Notes: generated by a model not told the origin, from the sequence alone. 64,000 bases of DNA from Oleimicrobium sp037445575 (GCA_037445575.1 JBBIKH010000002.1:1-64000), one strand, 5' to 3'; shown: positions 46,901 to 54,913, counted from the stretch's first letter. Numbers and translations are program-made.

Positions 46901-47202
46901 CTGAGGCTCTGCAGGCGGAATTCCACCGGTGTGTCGCTTGGCTCGAGGAAGTGGACCACCCGTTCAGCACCCAGAAGGGTGGAAAAGTCATCCCGGGCCT
47001 GCTCAGCCGCCAACGGGTCAGTCGTGACGTAGAGGGCACGCCGCCGTCGGTCTTGAACCCATATCGCCACCAGAGCTCGGCGCAGGGAACCGGGCGCCAC
47101 AACAGGAGGCAGCTGCGCCCCTTCGTCGAGGGCCTGCCACACCTCCTGCACCGGTGTGGAAATGCCCAGGCGTTGTGTGAGGATGTTGTATAGCTCGGAC
47201 AT
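43903..47202 (-). CDS. mfd: Transcription-repair coupling factor Mfd
   Basis: 1,099 residues, full length. Mfd removes stalled RNA polymerase at DNA lesions and recruits UvrA. UvrB-like region at the N-terminus (VVVTSLQGLACPLQPPEAIR); RNA-polymerase-interacting CarD-like domain LRPGDYVVHVDYGIGVYRGL (about 425-444); RecG-like translocase with Walker A CGDVGFGKTEVA (about 575-584), IIDEEQRFGVMHK (about 677-690) and TATPIPRTLHMAL, and helicase half VSTMIIQAGLDMPNVNTLIV; C-terminal TRCF domain. ATG at 47202 is chosen since MSELYNILTQRL fits the family; upstream in-frame codons lie within murQ's end. It starts 19 bases after murQ. Confidence 0.96.
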   Translation of the reverse strand: MSELYNILTQRLGISTPVQEVWQALDEGAQLPPVVAPGSLRRALVAIWVQDRRRRALYVTTDPLAAEQARDDFSTLLGAERVVHFLEPSDTPVEFRLQSLSRQSAHVRALELLMGSAPAVVVTSLQGLACPLQPPEAIRQRRILLRQGQEYDFQGLVEALVQLGFSREIMVDRAGEISVRGGIVDIFPFSRTRPVRVEFFGNTIESLREFDPETQRSVNFIQELVLISQSPVLDGWSKAGGAPRTANLIAFVQEGDLIVCEGTPPAQACLGQEASGSPASGHWQSGGTYAGAGKVTRPLLWFPKDKTEPGAKILRAEPVPPMGGKYEVLQEYLAAFGVRARLNSEAEPLAYFLCDSPSQKERVEVLLREEGVHGLQVETGGLQNGFVLWDGALCVLTHHEFHNRPRVPHPAPRPREGFTFRQLHSLRPGDYVVHVDYGIGVYRGLRKITVDNTERECLEIAYLDDDKVYVPLERMDRVSKYTPREGVAPRINRLGTAEWERLKARAKRRLKDISSQLIKLYAERRHTPGFSFSPDTLWQHELEASFVYDETPDQLRATAEVKRDMEAPRPMDRLVCGDVGFGKTEVAIRAAFKAVNDGKQVAVLVPTTLLASQHLATFRERLAPFPVRVEMLSRFLSKREQQRVLADLKAGRIDIIIGTHRLLSGDIAFHDLGLLIIDEEQRFGVMHKERLKALRTDVDVLTLTATPIPRTLHMALVGITDMSRIDTPPRDRLPIRTEVVQFSKELIRHAILRELGRGGQVFFVHNRVQSIGAMTKMLQRLVPEATFAVAHGQMPAATLERVMGRFLERQYDCLVSTMIIQAGLDMPNVNTLIVNRADCFGLAQLYQLRGRVGRSTQQAYAYFLVPSVRRLTKEAIKRLQAIEEITELGSGYQIALRDLEVRGAGSLFGAEQSGFLDALGYDVFCQILDEAVREAKSEYAVLEEPAEKEVSTQIRFRGDAFLPEEYVAHSSERVALYRRLVLAKTVEEVEDVAQELMDRFGPLPAPARNLLDATTCKLLGNLLQMSEVQVDARSLRATFAPSLVQDKERFKALVSRVAQASCYPYRFVQGKGRSQLHLHVELPREGGLPAAKEFLQSLL

Positions 47203-47221
47203 CGGCGCAAAGGGTGGCCGA

Positions 47222-48145
47222 TTAGCTTTGCAGCGCCTGGCGCACGAATCCGCCTGCCCTCGCGAGACGTTGTCGTGCCTCCTCGGCGTCAACTCGCGCC
47301 AAGATCATCACCAGCGCCGTCTTCACGTGTCCACCCGCCTTCTCCAACACTGCCTCCGCCTCGTCGTAGCTCACACCTGTCACCATCATCACCGTGCGCT
47401 TGGAGCGTTCTTCCAGTTTGCGGGAGGTCATTTGGAGGTCCACCATCATGTTGCCGTAGACCTTGCCCAGGCGGATCATCGCCGTGGTGGTTATCATATT
47501 GAGGACAAGCTTGGTGGCCGTCCCCGCCTTCATGCGCGTAGAGCCCATTACCACCTCCGGTCCCACCACTGGGCATATGGCCACATCCACCGGGAAGTTG
47601 AGCTCGCTGCGAGGTGTGCAGGTGACGTAAATGGTCTTGCCGCCCACCTCGCGGGCTTTCGCGATGGCGCCGAGCACGTACGGTGTTCTGCGGCTGGCAG
47701 CAATGCCGCAGGCCACATCCTTGCTGGTGAAGCCACGCCGGAGCAGGTCCTCGCCCCCCCGCTCCCGCCGGTCTTCTGCCCCCTCCTGGGCGCGCACCAG
47801 CGCCTTGTACCCGCCGGCGATGATACCCTGCACCATCTCGGGGGGTGCCCCAAAGGTCGGGGGGATCTCCGAGGCATCCAGCACCCCAAGCCTGCCACTG
47901 GTGCCCGCCCCGACGTAGAAGAGCCGGCCGCCTGCGCGAAACGCCTCCACCACAAGCTCCACCGCCTGCGCGATGTACGGGATCTCCTTTTCCACGGCGA
48001 ACGGCACCTTTTTGTCCTCGGCGTTGATCAAACGCAAAATCTCCTCCACCGATTTGGAGTCGATGTCCATGGTCGCCGGGTTGCGCGCCTCGGTGATGAG
48101 GTTCTGAATCTCCGCAAACACGTTGTCATCTGGTCGTCTTTTCAC
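47222..48145 (-). CDS. murQ: N-acetylmuramic acid 6-phosphate etherase
   Basis: 307 residues, full length. It cleaves the lactyl ether of MurNAc-6-phosphate to give GlcNAc-6-phosphate and lactate in cell-wall recycling. Family motifs: TEARNPATMDIDSKSVEEIL, FYVGAGTSGRLGVLDASEIP (SIS sugar-phosphate site), GGYKALVRAQEGAEDRRERG with the catalytic Glu, and MGSTRMKAGTATKLVLNMIT. The GTG at 48145 overlaps the rsmG stop by four bases (GTGA) and has GAGGTGC upstream; longer in-frame starts lie within rsmG. It lies in the mnmE-mnmG-rsmG run where parAB usually sits. No MurK-like or anhydromuropeptide gene is nearby. Confidence 0.94.
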   Translation of the reverse strand: MKRRPDDNVFAEIQNLITEARNPATMDIDSKSVEEILRLINAEDKKVPFAVEKEIPYIAQAVELVVEAFRAGGRLFYVGAGTSGRLGVLDASEIPPTFGAPPEMVQGIIAGGYKALVRAQEGAEDRRERGGEDLLRRGFTSKDVACGIAASRRTPYVLGAIAKAREVGGKTIYVTCTPRSELNFPVDVAICPVVGPEVVMGSTRMKAGTATKLVLNMITTTAMIRLGKVYGNMMVDLQMTSRKLEERSKRTVMMVTGVSYDEAEAVLEKAGGHVKTALVMILARVDAEEARQRLARAGGFVRQALQS

Positions 48146-48849
48146 GTCTGCGCACCTCGTTGCACGATGATGAGAACCCTGCCTTTGTCTGGGGCCACAA
48201 GGCACGCCGGTGCTGCAGCCATGCGCACGTTCACCGACGGCTCTTGCGCAGCCAGGGCCCGGATTTCAGCGCCCACATCGCCCCCCTTGAGGGCAATCAA
48301 CCTCCCCTGTGGGGCAAGGAGGGGCGCTGCCCAGGCCCAAAGCGTGGGGAGTTTAGCCACTGCACGCGCCACCGCAATGTCTACTTTTCCCTGCCATTCA
48401 GGCAGCTTGGCCAGCATCTCCGCCCTGGCGCAGAGAGCGCATGCGCCCTGCAATTGCAGCTCCTCGATGGCCTCCTGCAGAAAAAGCACTTTGCGGCGAT
48501 GCGCCTCGAGTAGCAGCATCTGTAGGTCCGGGCGGAGGATTTTCACCGGTATGCCGGGCAAGCCCCCACCGCTACCGATATCCACCACCACTGCCCCATG
48601 GGCGATTTCCTCGGCGGTGAGAAAGGCCAGGGACTCTCCGATGTGGCGCGGCACCACCACCGGCTCATCCCCGGGGGCAATGAGATTGGTGCGCCGGTTC
48701 CAGGCCAAAAGAAGGCGCACATAGTCCCGGAGGGCCGAAGCCTGCTGCGGCAGCAAGGTGATCCCCAACGTCGCAAGACATGAACTTAAGGCGGCAAGCT
48801 CAGCCTCGAAGCCGCGGTCGCTGCTGATGCGTACTCCAGGGTGTTTCAC
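48142..48849 (-). CDS. rsmG: 16S rRNA (guanine(527)-N7)-methyltransferase RsmG
   Basis: 235 residues, full length. Methylates G527 of 16S rRNA. Seen: LRDYVRLLLAWNRRTNLIAP, the SAM motif VVVDIGSGGGLPGIPVKILR, LLEAHRRKVLFLQEAIEELQ, and DIAVARAVAKLPTLWAWAAP. The GTG at 48849 (GTG AAA CAC) overlaps the mnmG stop by four bases and lies within a parS site; TTG at 48858 is an alternative. A long in-frame extension upstream is only the antisense-free shadow of mnmG and does not look like protein. The gene pair mnmG-rsmG is conserved near bacterial origins. Confidence 0.94.
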   Translation of the reverse strand: MKHPGVRISSDRGFEAELAALSSCLATLGITLLPQQASALRDYVRLLLAWNRRTNLIAPGDEPVVVPRHIGESLAFLTAEEIAHGAVVVDIGSGGGLPGIPVKILRPDLQMLLLEAHRRKVLFLQEAIEELQLQGACALCARAEMLAKLPEWQGKVDIAVARAVAKLPTLWAWAAPLLAPQGRLIALKGGDVGAEIRALAAQEPSVNVRMAAAPACLVAPDKGRVLIIVQRGAQT

Positions 48850-48857
48850 GTGGAACA
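48842..48857. promoter_or_regulatory. parS centromere-like site (perfect consensus)
   Basis: TGTTTCACGTGGAACA on the plus strand; its complement TGTTCCACGTGAAACA is the consensus ParB-binding parS. It overlaps the last codons and stop of mnmG and the start of rsmG. Confidence 0.93.
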
Positions 48858-50747
48858 ACCTTCCCTCCGGGCATGCCGGGCAAGGTGGACCATCAGCACG
48901 GCAATGTCGCCCTGCCTCACGCCGGGAATGCGCGCCGCTTGGCCCAAGGAGAGCGGCCGCACCTGCTCCAGCTTCTCCCGCGCCTCCGCAGACAACCCCC
49001 GCATCGTTCGATAGTCCAGTTCCGGAGGAAGGACAGCGGCCTCCAAGCGTCGGAACCGCTCCATCTGCTCCCTCTGCCGGATTATGAATCCCTCGTATTT
49101 TACCTCGATTTCCACCTGGCGGGCCACCGCGCGCCAAAAGGGATCCTCCAGCCTCTCCAGCACCGGATGGCGGGCCAAGCCGACAAGATCGCCGATGGCC
49201 AGTTCCGGCCTGCGCAGCAACTCCTTGAGCGACACCGCTGCCCGCACGGGGGCTAATCCTTTCTTCTCCAGCACACCGTTTACCTCTTCCACCGGCGGTC
49301 TGGTGGCAGTCATAAACACCAGACACTCCTCGATGGCCTGCTGCTTGCGGCGTACGCCCCGACAAAACTCCTCCGGAGCCATACCCAATCGCTCGCTGTG
49401 GTGCAGCAGGCGCAGGTCCGCATTGTCCTGACGCAGCACCAACCGATGTTCCGCCAACGACGTGAACATGCGGTACGGCTCCTCTGGGCCTTTGGTCACC
49501 AAGTCATCGATGAGCACGCCTATGTAACACTCAGCGCGCGTGGGGATGAACGGCGCTTCGCCTCGGCACAAGAGGGCGGCGTTCACACCAGCCACCAGTC
49601 CTTGTGCCGCAGCCTCCTCGTATCCTGAGGTGCCGTTGATCTGTCCCGCCAGGAACAGCCCCCGACAGAGCTTGGCCTCCAGCGTGGGCTGAAGCTGGGT
49701 GGCCGGAACATAGTCGTACTCGATGGCATAGCCGTATCTGGTCACCTCTACCCGCTCCAGGCCGGAGATGGTGCGGAGGGCAGCACATTGTACCTCTTCG
49801 GGAAGACTGGTGGAAAAACCGTTCACATAATATTCACTGGTCAGTCTCCCTTCCGGCTCTAGAAAAATCTGGTGGCGAGACTTGTCCGAAAAGCGAACAA
49901 TCTTCGTCTCGATGGAGGGGCAGTAGCGAGGTCCAATGCCGATGATTTTGCCGGTGTACAGCGGGGAGCGGTCCAGGCCGCTCCGCAACAGTTCGTGTGT
50001 ACGCTCGTTGGTCCAGGTCAGGAAGCAGGAGACCTGTGCAACTTCCAGACGGTCATGACGAAACGAGAAAGGCTCCGGCTCTGGGTCACCAGGCTGTTCC
50101 GTCATGCTGGCCCAGTCAACGGTCCGCCCATCCACGCGGGGCGGCGTGCCGGTCTTCATCCTGCCCAGGCGAAAACCTAAGGCGCGCAGCTGCTCACTGA
50201 GCGCCGAAGAAGCAAATTCACCCGCGCGTCCCGCGGAAAAGGAGGAAAGACCGATGTGGATCAGCCCATTGAGGAACGTGCCGGGGGCGAGCACGATGTT
50301 CTTGGTGGCCACCGCACCCCCGGGAAAGAGGCGGGCGCCGCGCACTGCGCCGCCAGCGACCTCCAGGGCGACGACCTCCGCCTGTACCAGGCGCAGACCC
50401 TGTTGCCGCTCCAATGCCTGCTTCATTAGCAGGGAGTAGCGCTGGCGGTCCTCCTGTGCCCGCGGCGACCAAACCGCAGGGCCTTTGCTGCGGTTGAGCA
50501 TGCGAAACTGTATGCCCGCCAGGTCAGCGACCACCCCCATCTCTCCGCCCAGCGCGTCGATCTCCCGCACCAGATGGCCCTTGGCCAACCCTCCAATTGC
50601 GGGGTTACAGGACATCTGGGCCACCGTACCGAGGTTCATGGTCACCAGCAGCGTCCTCACCCCCATCCTGGCCGCTGCCAGCGCCGCTTCACATCCGGCA
50701 TGACCGGCGCCCACCACTACCACGTCATAAATGTCACCGCTGCTCAC
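48846..50747 (-). CDS. mnmG: tRNA uridine 5-carboxymethylaminomethyl modification enzyme MnmG
   Basis: 633 residues, full length. With MnmE it installs the cmnm5 group on U34 of certain tRNAs using FAD and a folate one-carbon unit. Motifs: FAD-binding YDVVVVGAGHAGCEAALAAA near the N-terminus, LGTVAQMSCNPAIGGLAKGH, the active-site region PRYCPSIETKIVRFSDKSRH, QINGTSGYEEAAAQGLVAGV, and GAPRDRL-type segments replaced here by YRMFTSLAEHRLVLRQDNAD. GTG at 50747 is used because GGGGGAG lies four bases upstream and YDVVVVGAGHAG is the standard start; longer readings run through a parS site. Directly downstream of mnmE, its functional partner. Confidence 0.96.
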   Translation of the reverse strand: MSSGDIYDVVVVGAGHAGCEAALAAARMGVRTLLVTMNLGTVAQMSCNPAIGGLAKGHLVREIDALGGEMGVVADLAGIQFRMLNRSKGPAVWSPRAQEDRQRYSLLMKQALERQQGLRLVQAEVVALEVAGGAVRGARLFPGGAVATKNIVLAPGTFLNGLIHIGLSSFSAGRAGEFASSALSEQLRALGFRLGRMKTGTPPRVDGRTVDWASMTEQPGDPEPEPFSFRHDRLEVAQVSCFLTWTNERTHELLRSGLDRSPLYTGKIIGIGPRYCPSIETKIVRFSDKSRHQIFLEPEGRLTSEYYVNGFSTSLPEEVQCAALRTISGLERVEVTRYGYAIEYDYVPATQLQPTLEAKLCRGLFLAGQINGTSGYEEAAAQGLVAGVNAALLCRGEAPFIPTRAECYIGVLIDDLVTKGPEEPYRMFTSLAEHRLVLRQDNADLRLLHHSERLGMAPEEFCRGVRRKQQAIEECLVFMTATRPPVEEVNGVLEKKGLAPVRAAVSLKELLRRPELAIGDLVGLARHPVLERLEDPFWRAVARQVEIEVKYEGFIIRQREQMERFRRLEAAVLPPELDYRTMRGLSAEAREKLEQVRPLSLGQAARIPGVRQGDIAVLMVHLARHARREGCST

Positions 50748-50764
50748 CGCACTCCCCCGCCGCC

Positions 50765-50780
50765 TGTTCCACGTGAAACA
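50765..50780. promoter_or_regulatory. parS centromere-like site (perfect consensus)
   Basis: TGTTCCACGTGAAACA on the plus strand, identical to the parS consensus, in the 40-base spacer between the mnmE stop and the mnmG start. The second of two exact sites in the window, 1.9 kb apart and about 4.5-6.5 kb from the dnaA start. Confidence 0.93.
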
Positions 50781-50787
50781 CTGCTCC

Positions 50788-52185
50788 TCATTTGCCGATA
50801 CAGAATTTGGCAAAAATCGCATTTAGCACGTCTTCATCGCTCACGGAGCCGACGATCGCCCCCAAAGCTTCCCCCGCCTCCCGCAGTTCGAAGGAGACAA
50901 ACTCGGCCGACAGGCCTTGCGCAAGCCACTGATGCGCCCTGACTACTGCCTCAGACGCCCGGCGCAGTGCCTCCCAATGGCGCACATTACTTACCACCAC
51001 ATCACCCCCTTCCACGCCGCCGTCTGCCGTCAGGCGCTTCAGCAGGGCCTCCCGCAGGCGCCCCAATCCTAACCCTTCCTTCGCCGAGACTTCAACCACT
51101 TCGTCCACATGGAACTCCTCTGCTCGCCACGCCTGTGGCAGATCAATCTTGTTCACCACGACAAGGGCCCGCAGCCGGTCGCTTTTGCCTTGCGCATAAT
51201 GGGCAAGCAGCCGTCGGTCATCCACCCCCAGTGGCTCACTCCCGTCCAGCACCAGGGCAACGACATCTGCCCTGTCCATCTCTCGTTCCGTGCGCCGGAG
51301 CCCCTCCTCGTCCACCGCTGAGGTTGGCGCACCGAAACCGGCCGTGTCCACGACCGTCACCGGGAAACCGCCGATGTCCACCGTACCCTCCAGGGTATCG
51401 CGCGTGGTCCCCGGCAGCTCGCTGACGATGGCCCGGTCCTCCTGTAACAGGGCGTTGAGCAGACTGGATTTGCCCACATTGGTGCGCCCAACCAGTACCA
51501 GTCTGATCCCGTGCCGCAACAAGCGCCCCTGCTGGTAGGTACCGAGCATTGCCTCCAGCTCCGCGGCAATTTGCTCTAGCTGCCTCGTGAGCGCCGCCCG
51601 GTCCAGAGCCGGCACGTCTTCATCCGAGAAATCCACTTCCAACTCCAGAAGGGCGCGACTGTCGGCAAGCCGCTGCTGCAAGGAGCCGATGCGCTGCGAC
51701 AGTCGTCCCTCCAACTGGGCCATGGAGGCGCGGCGCGCCCGCTCCGTACGCGCACATATGAGGTCACAGACCGCCTCCGCTTGCGCGAGATCAATTCTCC
51801 CGTGCACAAAGGCCCGGCGCGTGAATTCCCCAGGCTCTGCCAAGCGCGCCCCGCGTGCTAACAAGAGCCGCAGTATCTGCTGCACAATAAGGGGGTTGCC
51901 GTGGCAGGTGATCTCCACCAGATCCTCGCCAGTGTATGAATACGGGCCCCTGTGGACCGCCACCATCACCTCATCGAGCGTTACCTCCGCCCCCGTCTCG
52001 TCCGTCCCCATGAGGCGCCCGTAGACGACAGTGTGGTTCGGAACTTCCCGCAGAGGTCTTTTACCTACAAAGACCACTTCCACCACCTGCACTGCCCTGC
52101 TACCGCTCAGTCTCACTATCGCCAAAGCCCCTGACCCCTGCGGAGTCGACAGGGCCACAATTGTATCTTCCTCAAGAACCATCAT
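50788..52185 (-). CDS. mnmE: tRNA modification GTPase MnmE
   Basis: 465 residues, full length. A G-domain protein dimerised by potassium and GTP that works with MnmG on tRNA U34. Folate-binding N-terminus (EEDTIVALSTPQGSGALAIV), helical domain with PGEFTRRAFVHGRIDLAQAE, G1 VGRTNVGKSSLLNAL (about 232-246), G3 VDTAG, G4 NKID and the invariant C-terminal FCIGK. ATG at 52185 has GAAGGTA upstream. A terminator separates it from yidC, so it probably starts the unit mnmE-mnmG-rsmG-murQ-mfd. Confidence 0.97.
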   Translation of the reverse strand: MMVLEEDTIVALSTPQGSGALAIVRLSGSRAVQVVEVVFVGKRPLREVPNHTVVYGRLMGTDETGAEVTLDEVMVAVHRGPYSYTGEDLVEITCHGNPLIVQQILRLLLARGARLAEPGEFTRRAFVHGRIDLAQAEAVCDLICARTERARRASMAQLEGRLSQRIGSLQQRLADSRALLELEVDFSDEDVPALDRAALTRQLEQIAAELEAMLGTYQQGRLLRHGIRLVLVGRTNVGKSSLLNALLQEDRAIVSELPGTTRDTLEGTVDIGGFPVTVVDTAGFGAPTSAVDEEGLRRTEREMDRADVVALVLDGSEPLGVDDRRLLAHYAQGKSDRLRALVVVNKIDLPQAWRAEEFHVDEVVEVSAKEGLGLGRLREALLKRLTADGGVEGGDVVVSNVRHWEALRRASEAVVRAHQWLAQGLSAEFVSFELREAGEALGAIVGSVSDEDVLNAIFAKFCIGK

Positions 52186-52204
52186 TACCTTCGTAACGCC
52201 TCAA

Positions 52205-52240
52205 AGAAAAAGCCCCACCACGCTACGCCAGCAGGGCCTT
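52205..52240 (-). terminator. Probable terminator between yidC and mnmE
   Basis: Minus strand AAGGCCC ... GGGGCTT arms with one bulged base enclose an imperfect inner helix, followed by TTTTTCTTT. It lies about 30 bases after the yidC stop and 20 before the mnmE start. Confidence 0.55.
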
Positions 52241-52270
52241 TCCCATACTGTTGCCGCTCAGGTGAGGTCG

Positions 52271-54085
52271 CTACTTCCGCCCGAGCCGCCTTGCCACCGG
52301 TTTCTTCTCCAACTTCTGACCGCCTGGCTTCTGTGGCTTCTGTTCACCCGCCCCCACCAGCCTGTCCGTAATGAGCTTCTGCTGGAGAATGCTCAGCACG
52401 TTGAAGAGCATGTAGTAGAGATTCAACCCGGAGGGGAAGGAATTGAACAGGAGGGTAAAAAAGATCGGCATCAGGTAAACCATCATCTTCTGCTTTGGGT
52501 CCTTCACGCTCATCTTCTGCTGGATGAGCATCGTGACGCCCATGAGGATCGGCAGGATATTTACCAGGTTGCCGTACAACGGCAAGCTAAAAGGAAGAAC
52601 CGCCACCGTGTCCGGATTGGCAAGGTCCTTGATCCACAGCATGAATCCCTGTCCGCGGAAGGAGATCGTGTTCCGGAACACCACGAACAAGGCATACAGC
52701 AAGGGCATCTGCAGCAACAAGGGCAGGCATCCCCCCATTGGGTTCACTCCAGCCTCCTTGTAGAGCTTCATGGTCTCCTCATTGAGGCGCTGAGGATCCT
52801 TGCCGTACTTCTCGCGGAGAGCCACCAAGCGCGGCTGAAGTTCCTGCATCTTGTGCATGGACTTGAAGGACTTGTGCGTCAAGGGGTAGAGCACCACCTT
52901 GACCAGAAGGGAAAAGATGACAATGACCCAGCCGTAGTTGGGGACAACGGCATGCAAGGTCTTGAGGCACCACAGCACCGCCTTCGAAAACGGTTGAATC
53001 ACCTTCCAACCCAGGCTCATCATCCGCTCCAAACCGACGCCAGGCCCCCGCACGGTGCTGTAGTCGAGCGGCCCTAAGAACACCATAAAGCGATCTTGCC
53101 GCACCGGTTCATTAAGGAAGCTCATGTCCAGGCCAAACGCATACGCCTTCCAAAGGCGATCCGCTTCCCGGAGCCGGTGTTTGTCCCATACCGCAAAAGA
53201 GCGCGGTGGCGGCTGTCGCCTGCCCGCGTACCACACGCCTGCCCCCTGCTGGCTGGTGGGAATGATGGCTGCAGCAAAGTACTTAGTCCGCGCCCCGACC
53301 CACCGCACCACCCCGTCCATGCTTCCAGCCCGTTGCGGCGCGCGGCCAATGTCGAACTTTTCCAGGTTCGCCGCAAACAGGGCATAGACCTTGGCCTCCT
53401 GGAAGTCATCAATGAGGCGCGCTTCCGTAGGTGCCAAACCACTGTTCCAACCCACCGTGTAGCGACGCTGCGCGATGACGTTAGAAAAGTTGTCCAAGCG
53501 GACGTCAAGGGCGAAATAGTAGCTGTCGCCCCGGAAGGTGAAGCGCTTGGTTATCCTCTGCCCCCCTTCCAATTGTGCCACAAAAGTGACCGAAGCGCTA
53601 TCGCCAGCGCTCGCCAGTACTACCTCGCGCCGGTCAGAAACAAACAACAGTTGTCCTGTGTCCACCGAATCCCGGGCGGTAGTGAACCCCAGCGCCAGAT
53701 TTGCCCTACCATCTCCTCCAACAATCTGCACCAAGTTGCTGTCCGGGTCCTTGAAACGCTTGAAATGGCAAGAGGTGAGAACAGCTCCCTTAGTGTTGAA
53801 CACCAAACGGAAGAGCGGTGTCTCCACGAGCACCTCTTCTCCGTGACTGGCCTGGGTTGCCTCGGTCAGCACCACCTCAGCTGGGCGAACGGCGGGCGCA
53901 GGCACCATAGTGGTGTCAACCTTAGGCACGGCCTCCGTGGGGGCTTCTGTTGGCGGCTGCTTCAACCGCTGGCTTTCCCAATATTGCTGGGGAAAGAAGG
54001 TCCTCTTATAGATTGGGGTATTCACCAAGATGAGCATGAGAATAATAAGCAGTACCCCAATCAGCGTGTTCTTGTCCCAGTTCAT
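52271..54085 (-). CDS. yidC: Membrane protein insertase YidC
   Basis: 604 residues, inner membrane. Inserts and folds membrane proteins, alone or with SecYEG. N-terminal membrane segment (MNWDKNTLIGVLLIILMLIL), a large periplasmic beta domain (about 80-360, as in Gram-negative YidC), then the conserved insertase core: YGWVIVIFSLLVKVVLYPLT, KMQELQPRLVALREKYGKDP, NPMGGCLPLLLQMPLLYALF, and PSGLNLYYMLFNVLSILQQK. A basic C-tail (KLEKKPVARRLGRK) follows. ATG at 54085 is used because MNWDKNT is the standard start; the upstream in-frame stretch overlaps yidD. 39 bases after yidD. Confidence 0.96.
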   Translation of the reverse strand: MNWDKNTLIGVLLIILMLILVNTPIYKRTFFPQQYWESQRLKQPPTEAPTEAVPKVDTTMVPAPAVRPAEVVLTEATQASHGEEVLVETPLFRLVFNTKGAVLTSCHFKRFKDPDSNLVQIVGGDGRANLALGFTTARDSVDTGQLLFVSDRREVVLASAGDSASVTFVAQLEGGQRITKRFTFRGDSYYFALDVRLDNFSNVIAQRRYTVGWNSGLAPTEARLIDDFQEAKVYALFAANLEKFDIGRAPQRAGSMDGVVRWVGARTKYFAAAIIPTSQQGAGVWYAGRRQPPPRSFAVWDKHRLREADRLWKAYAFGLDMSFLNEPVRQDRFMVFLGPLDYSTVRGPGVGLERMMSLGWKVIQPFSKAVLWCLKTLHAVVPNYGWVIVIFSLLVKVVLYPLTHKSFKSMHKMQELQPRLVALREKYGKDPQRLNEETMKLYKEAGVNPMGGCLPLLLQMPLLYALFVVFRNTISFRGQGFMLWIKDLANPDTVAVLPFSLPLYGNLVNILPILMGVTMLIQQKMSVKDPKQKMMVYLMPIFFTLLFNSFPSGLNLYYMLFNVLSILQQKLITDRLVGAGEQKPQKPGGQKLEKKPVARRLGRK

Positions 54086-54124
54086 GCCACGTTTTGCCTT
54101 TCTCTGGTCAATGCGCACCGGCAT

Positions 54125-54340
54125 TTACAATAGTGGATCGTACCCTCCTGGGGAAAATGGGTGACATCTGAGAATGCGCCGCAACCCCAGGTACAGACCC
54201 TTTGCTACCCCATACCGCAGCAACGCTTGTTCGGTGTAGCGCGAGCATGTGGGCTCAAATCGGCAGTTGGCTCCCAACAGCGGTGAGAGAACAATGCGAT
54301 AGAGGCGAATGATGCCAACCAGGAGGGCTCGAACCATCAA
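54125..54340 (-). CDS. yidD: Membrane protein insertion efficiency factor YidD
   Basis: 71 residues. A small peripheral membrane protein that aids YidC-dependent insertion. The family motifs GIIRLYRIVLSPLLGANCRF, PTCSRYTEQALLRYG and RCHPFSPGGYDPL are complete. It overlaps rnpA by four bases (ATGA-type) and lies in the conserved rpmH-rnpA-yidD-yidC order. Confidence 0.95.
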   Translation of the reverse strand: MMVRALLVGIIRLYRIVLSPLLGANCRFEPTCSRYTEQALLRYGVAKGLYLGLRRILRCHPFSPGGYDPLL

Positions 54341-54672
54341 CTCCCCCTCTGCCGCAATGCTACAAGGGTGCGCTCAAACTGGTGCACAAGCCGAGGGAAC
54401 GGAACGTCGATCACTTCCGGCTGAAGCAACCAGACGATTTCCATTTCCTCGGGGATTTGGTCCAGGTGCTGTCTCAACACTTCCCGGAGACGCCGTCGCG
54501 CCCTATTTCTCTGTACGGCAGTTCGGACCTTGCTTGACACAGCGATCCCCACGGCGCGGCGCGGGGCAGGGCGCCAGAAGACCGTAAAAAGACGAAACCG
54601 AAGCCTCCCGCCCTGCGCGAGCACTTCTGAAAACGCTCTCCTCTTTAAGGTAGGGATAGTCGCTCTCGCCAT
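54337..54672 (-). CDS. rnpA: Ribonuclease P protein component
   Basis: 111 residues, usual length. Protein subunit that helps the RNase P RNA bind pre-tRNA 5' leaders. The RNR signature region VGIAVSSKVRTAVQRNRARR and following RLREVLRQ are present, along with the N-terminal basic/aromatic face (RRAFSEVLAQGGRLRFRLFT). ATG at 54672 is 20 bases after the rpmH stop. Confidence 0.95.
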   Translation of the reverse strand: MARATIPTLKRRAFSEVLAQGGRLRFRLFTVFWRPAPRRAVGIAVSSKVRTAVQRNRARRRLREVLRQHLDQIPEEMEIVWLLQPEVIDVPFPRLVHQFERTLVALRQRGS

Positions 54673-54692
54673 CCACGATTCTTGGCGACGAG

Positions 54693-54839
54693 TTAGTCAC
54701 GGTCACTCACACTCAGACTGTATCTCCCCTTGGCACGCCGCCTGCGCAGAACCTCCCTACCCGTCTTACTCCTCATACGCGCCCGAAAACCGTGCGTGCT
54801 CCGTCTGCGCCTATTGCTTGGTTGGTACGTCCTTTTCAT
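54693..54839 (-). CDS. rpmH: 50S ribosomal protein L34
   Basis: 48 residues, too short for many gene-length cut-offs. The product MKRTYQPSNRRRRSTHGFRA then RMRSKTGREVLRRRRAKGRY is a textbook L34, with a short extra tail (SLSVSDRD). GAGGAGGAG lies just upstream of the ATG at 54839 and the TAA is at 54695-54693. Located at the conserved position upstream of rnpA, divergent from dnaA. Confidence 0.97.
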   Translation of the reverse strand: MKRTYQPSNRRRRSTHGFRARMRSKTGREVLRRRRAKGRYSLSVSDRD

Positions 54840-54884
54840 CGCTCCTCCTCACGTCGATTCTACTCTTGCTCCCGCTAAGTGCTA

Positions 54885-54913
54885 ATTATAGCAATTATTT
54901 TCCTCAGGGTCAA
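54885..54913 (-). promoter_or_regulatory. Sigma-70-type promoter of rpmH-rnpA-yidD-yidC
   Basis: Minus strand TTGACC (54913-54908), 17-base spacer, TATAAT (54890-54885). The arms TGCTA and TAGCA flank the -10 box symmetrically, a possible operator. It is about 46 bases upstream of the rpmH ATG. Confidence 0.9.

Noticed and set aside
54880..54893. CIRCE half-site near the rpmH promoter
   Set aside because: Only TTAGCAC matches and the second arm is absent; it is better read as a short inverted repeat around the -10 box.
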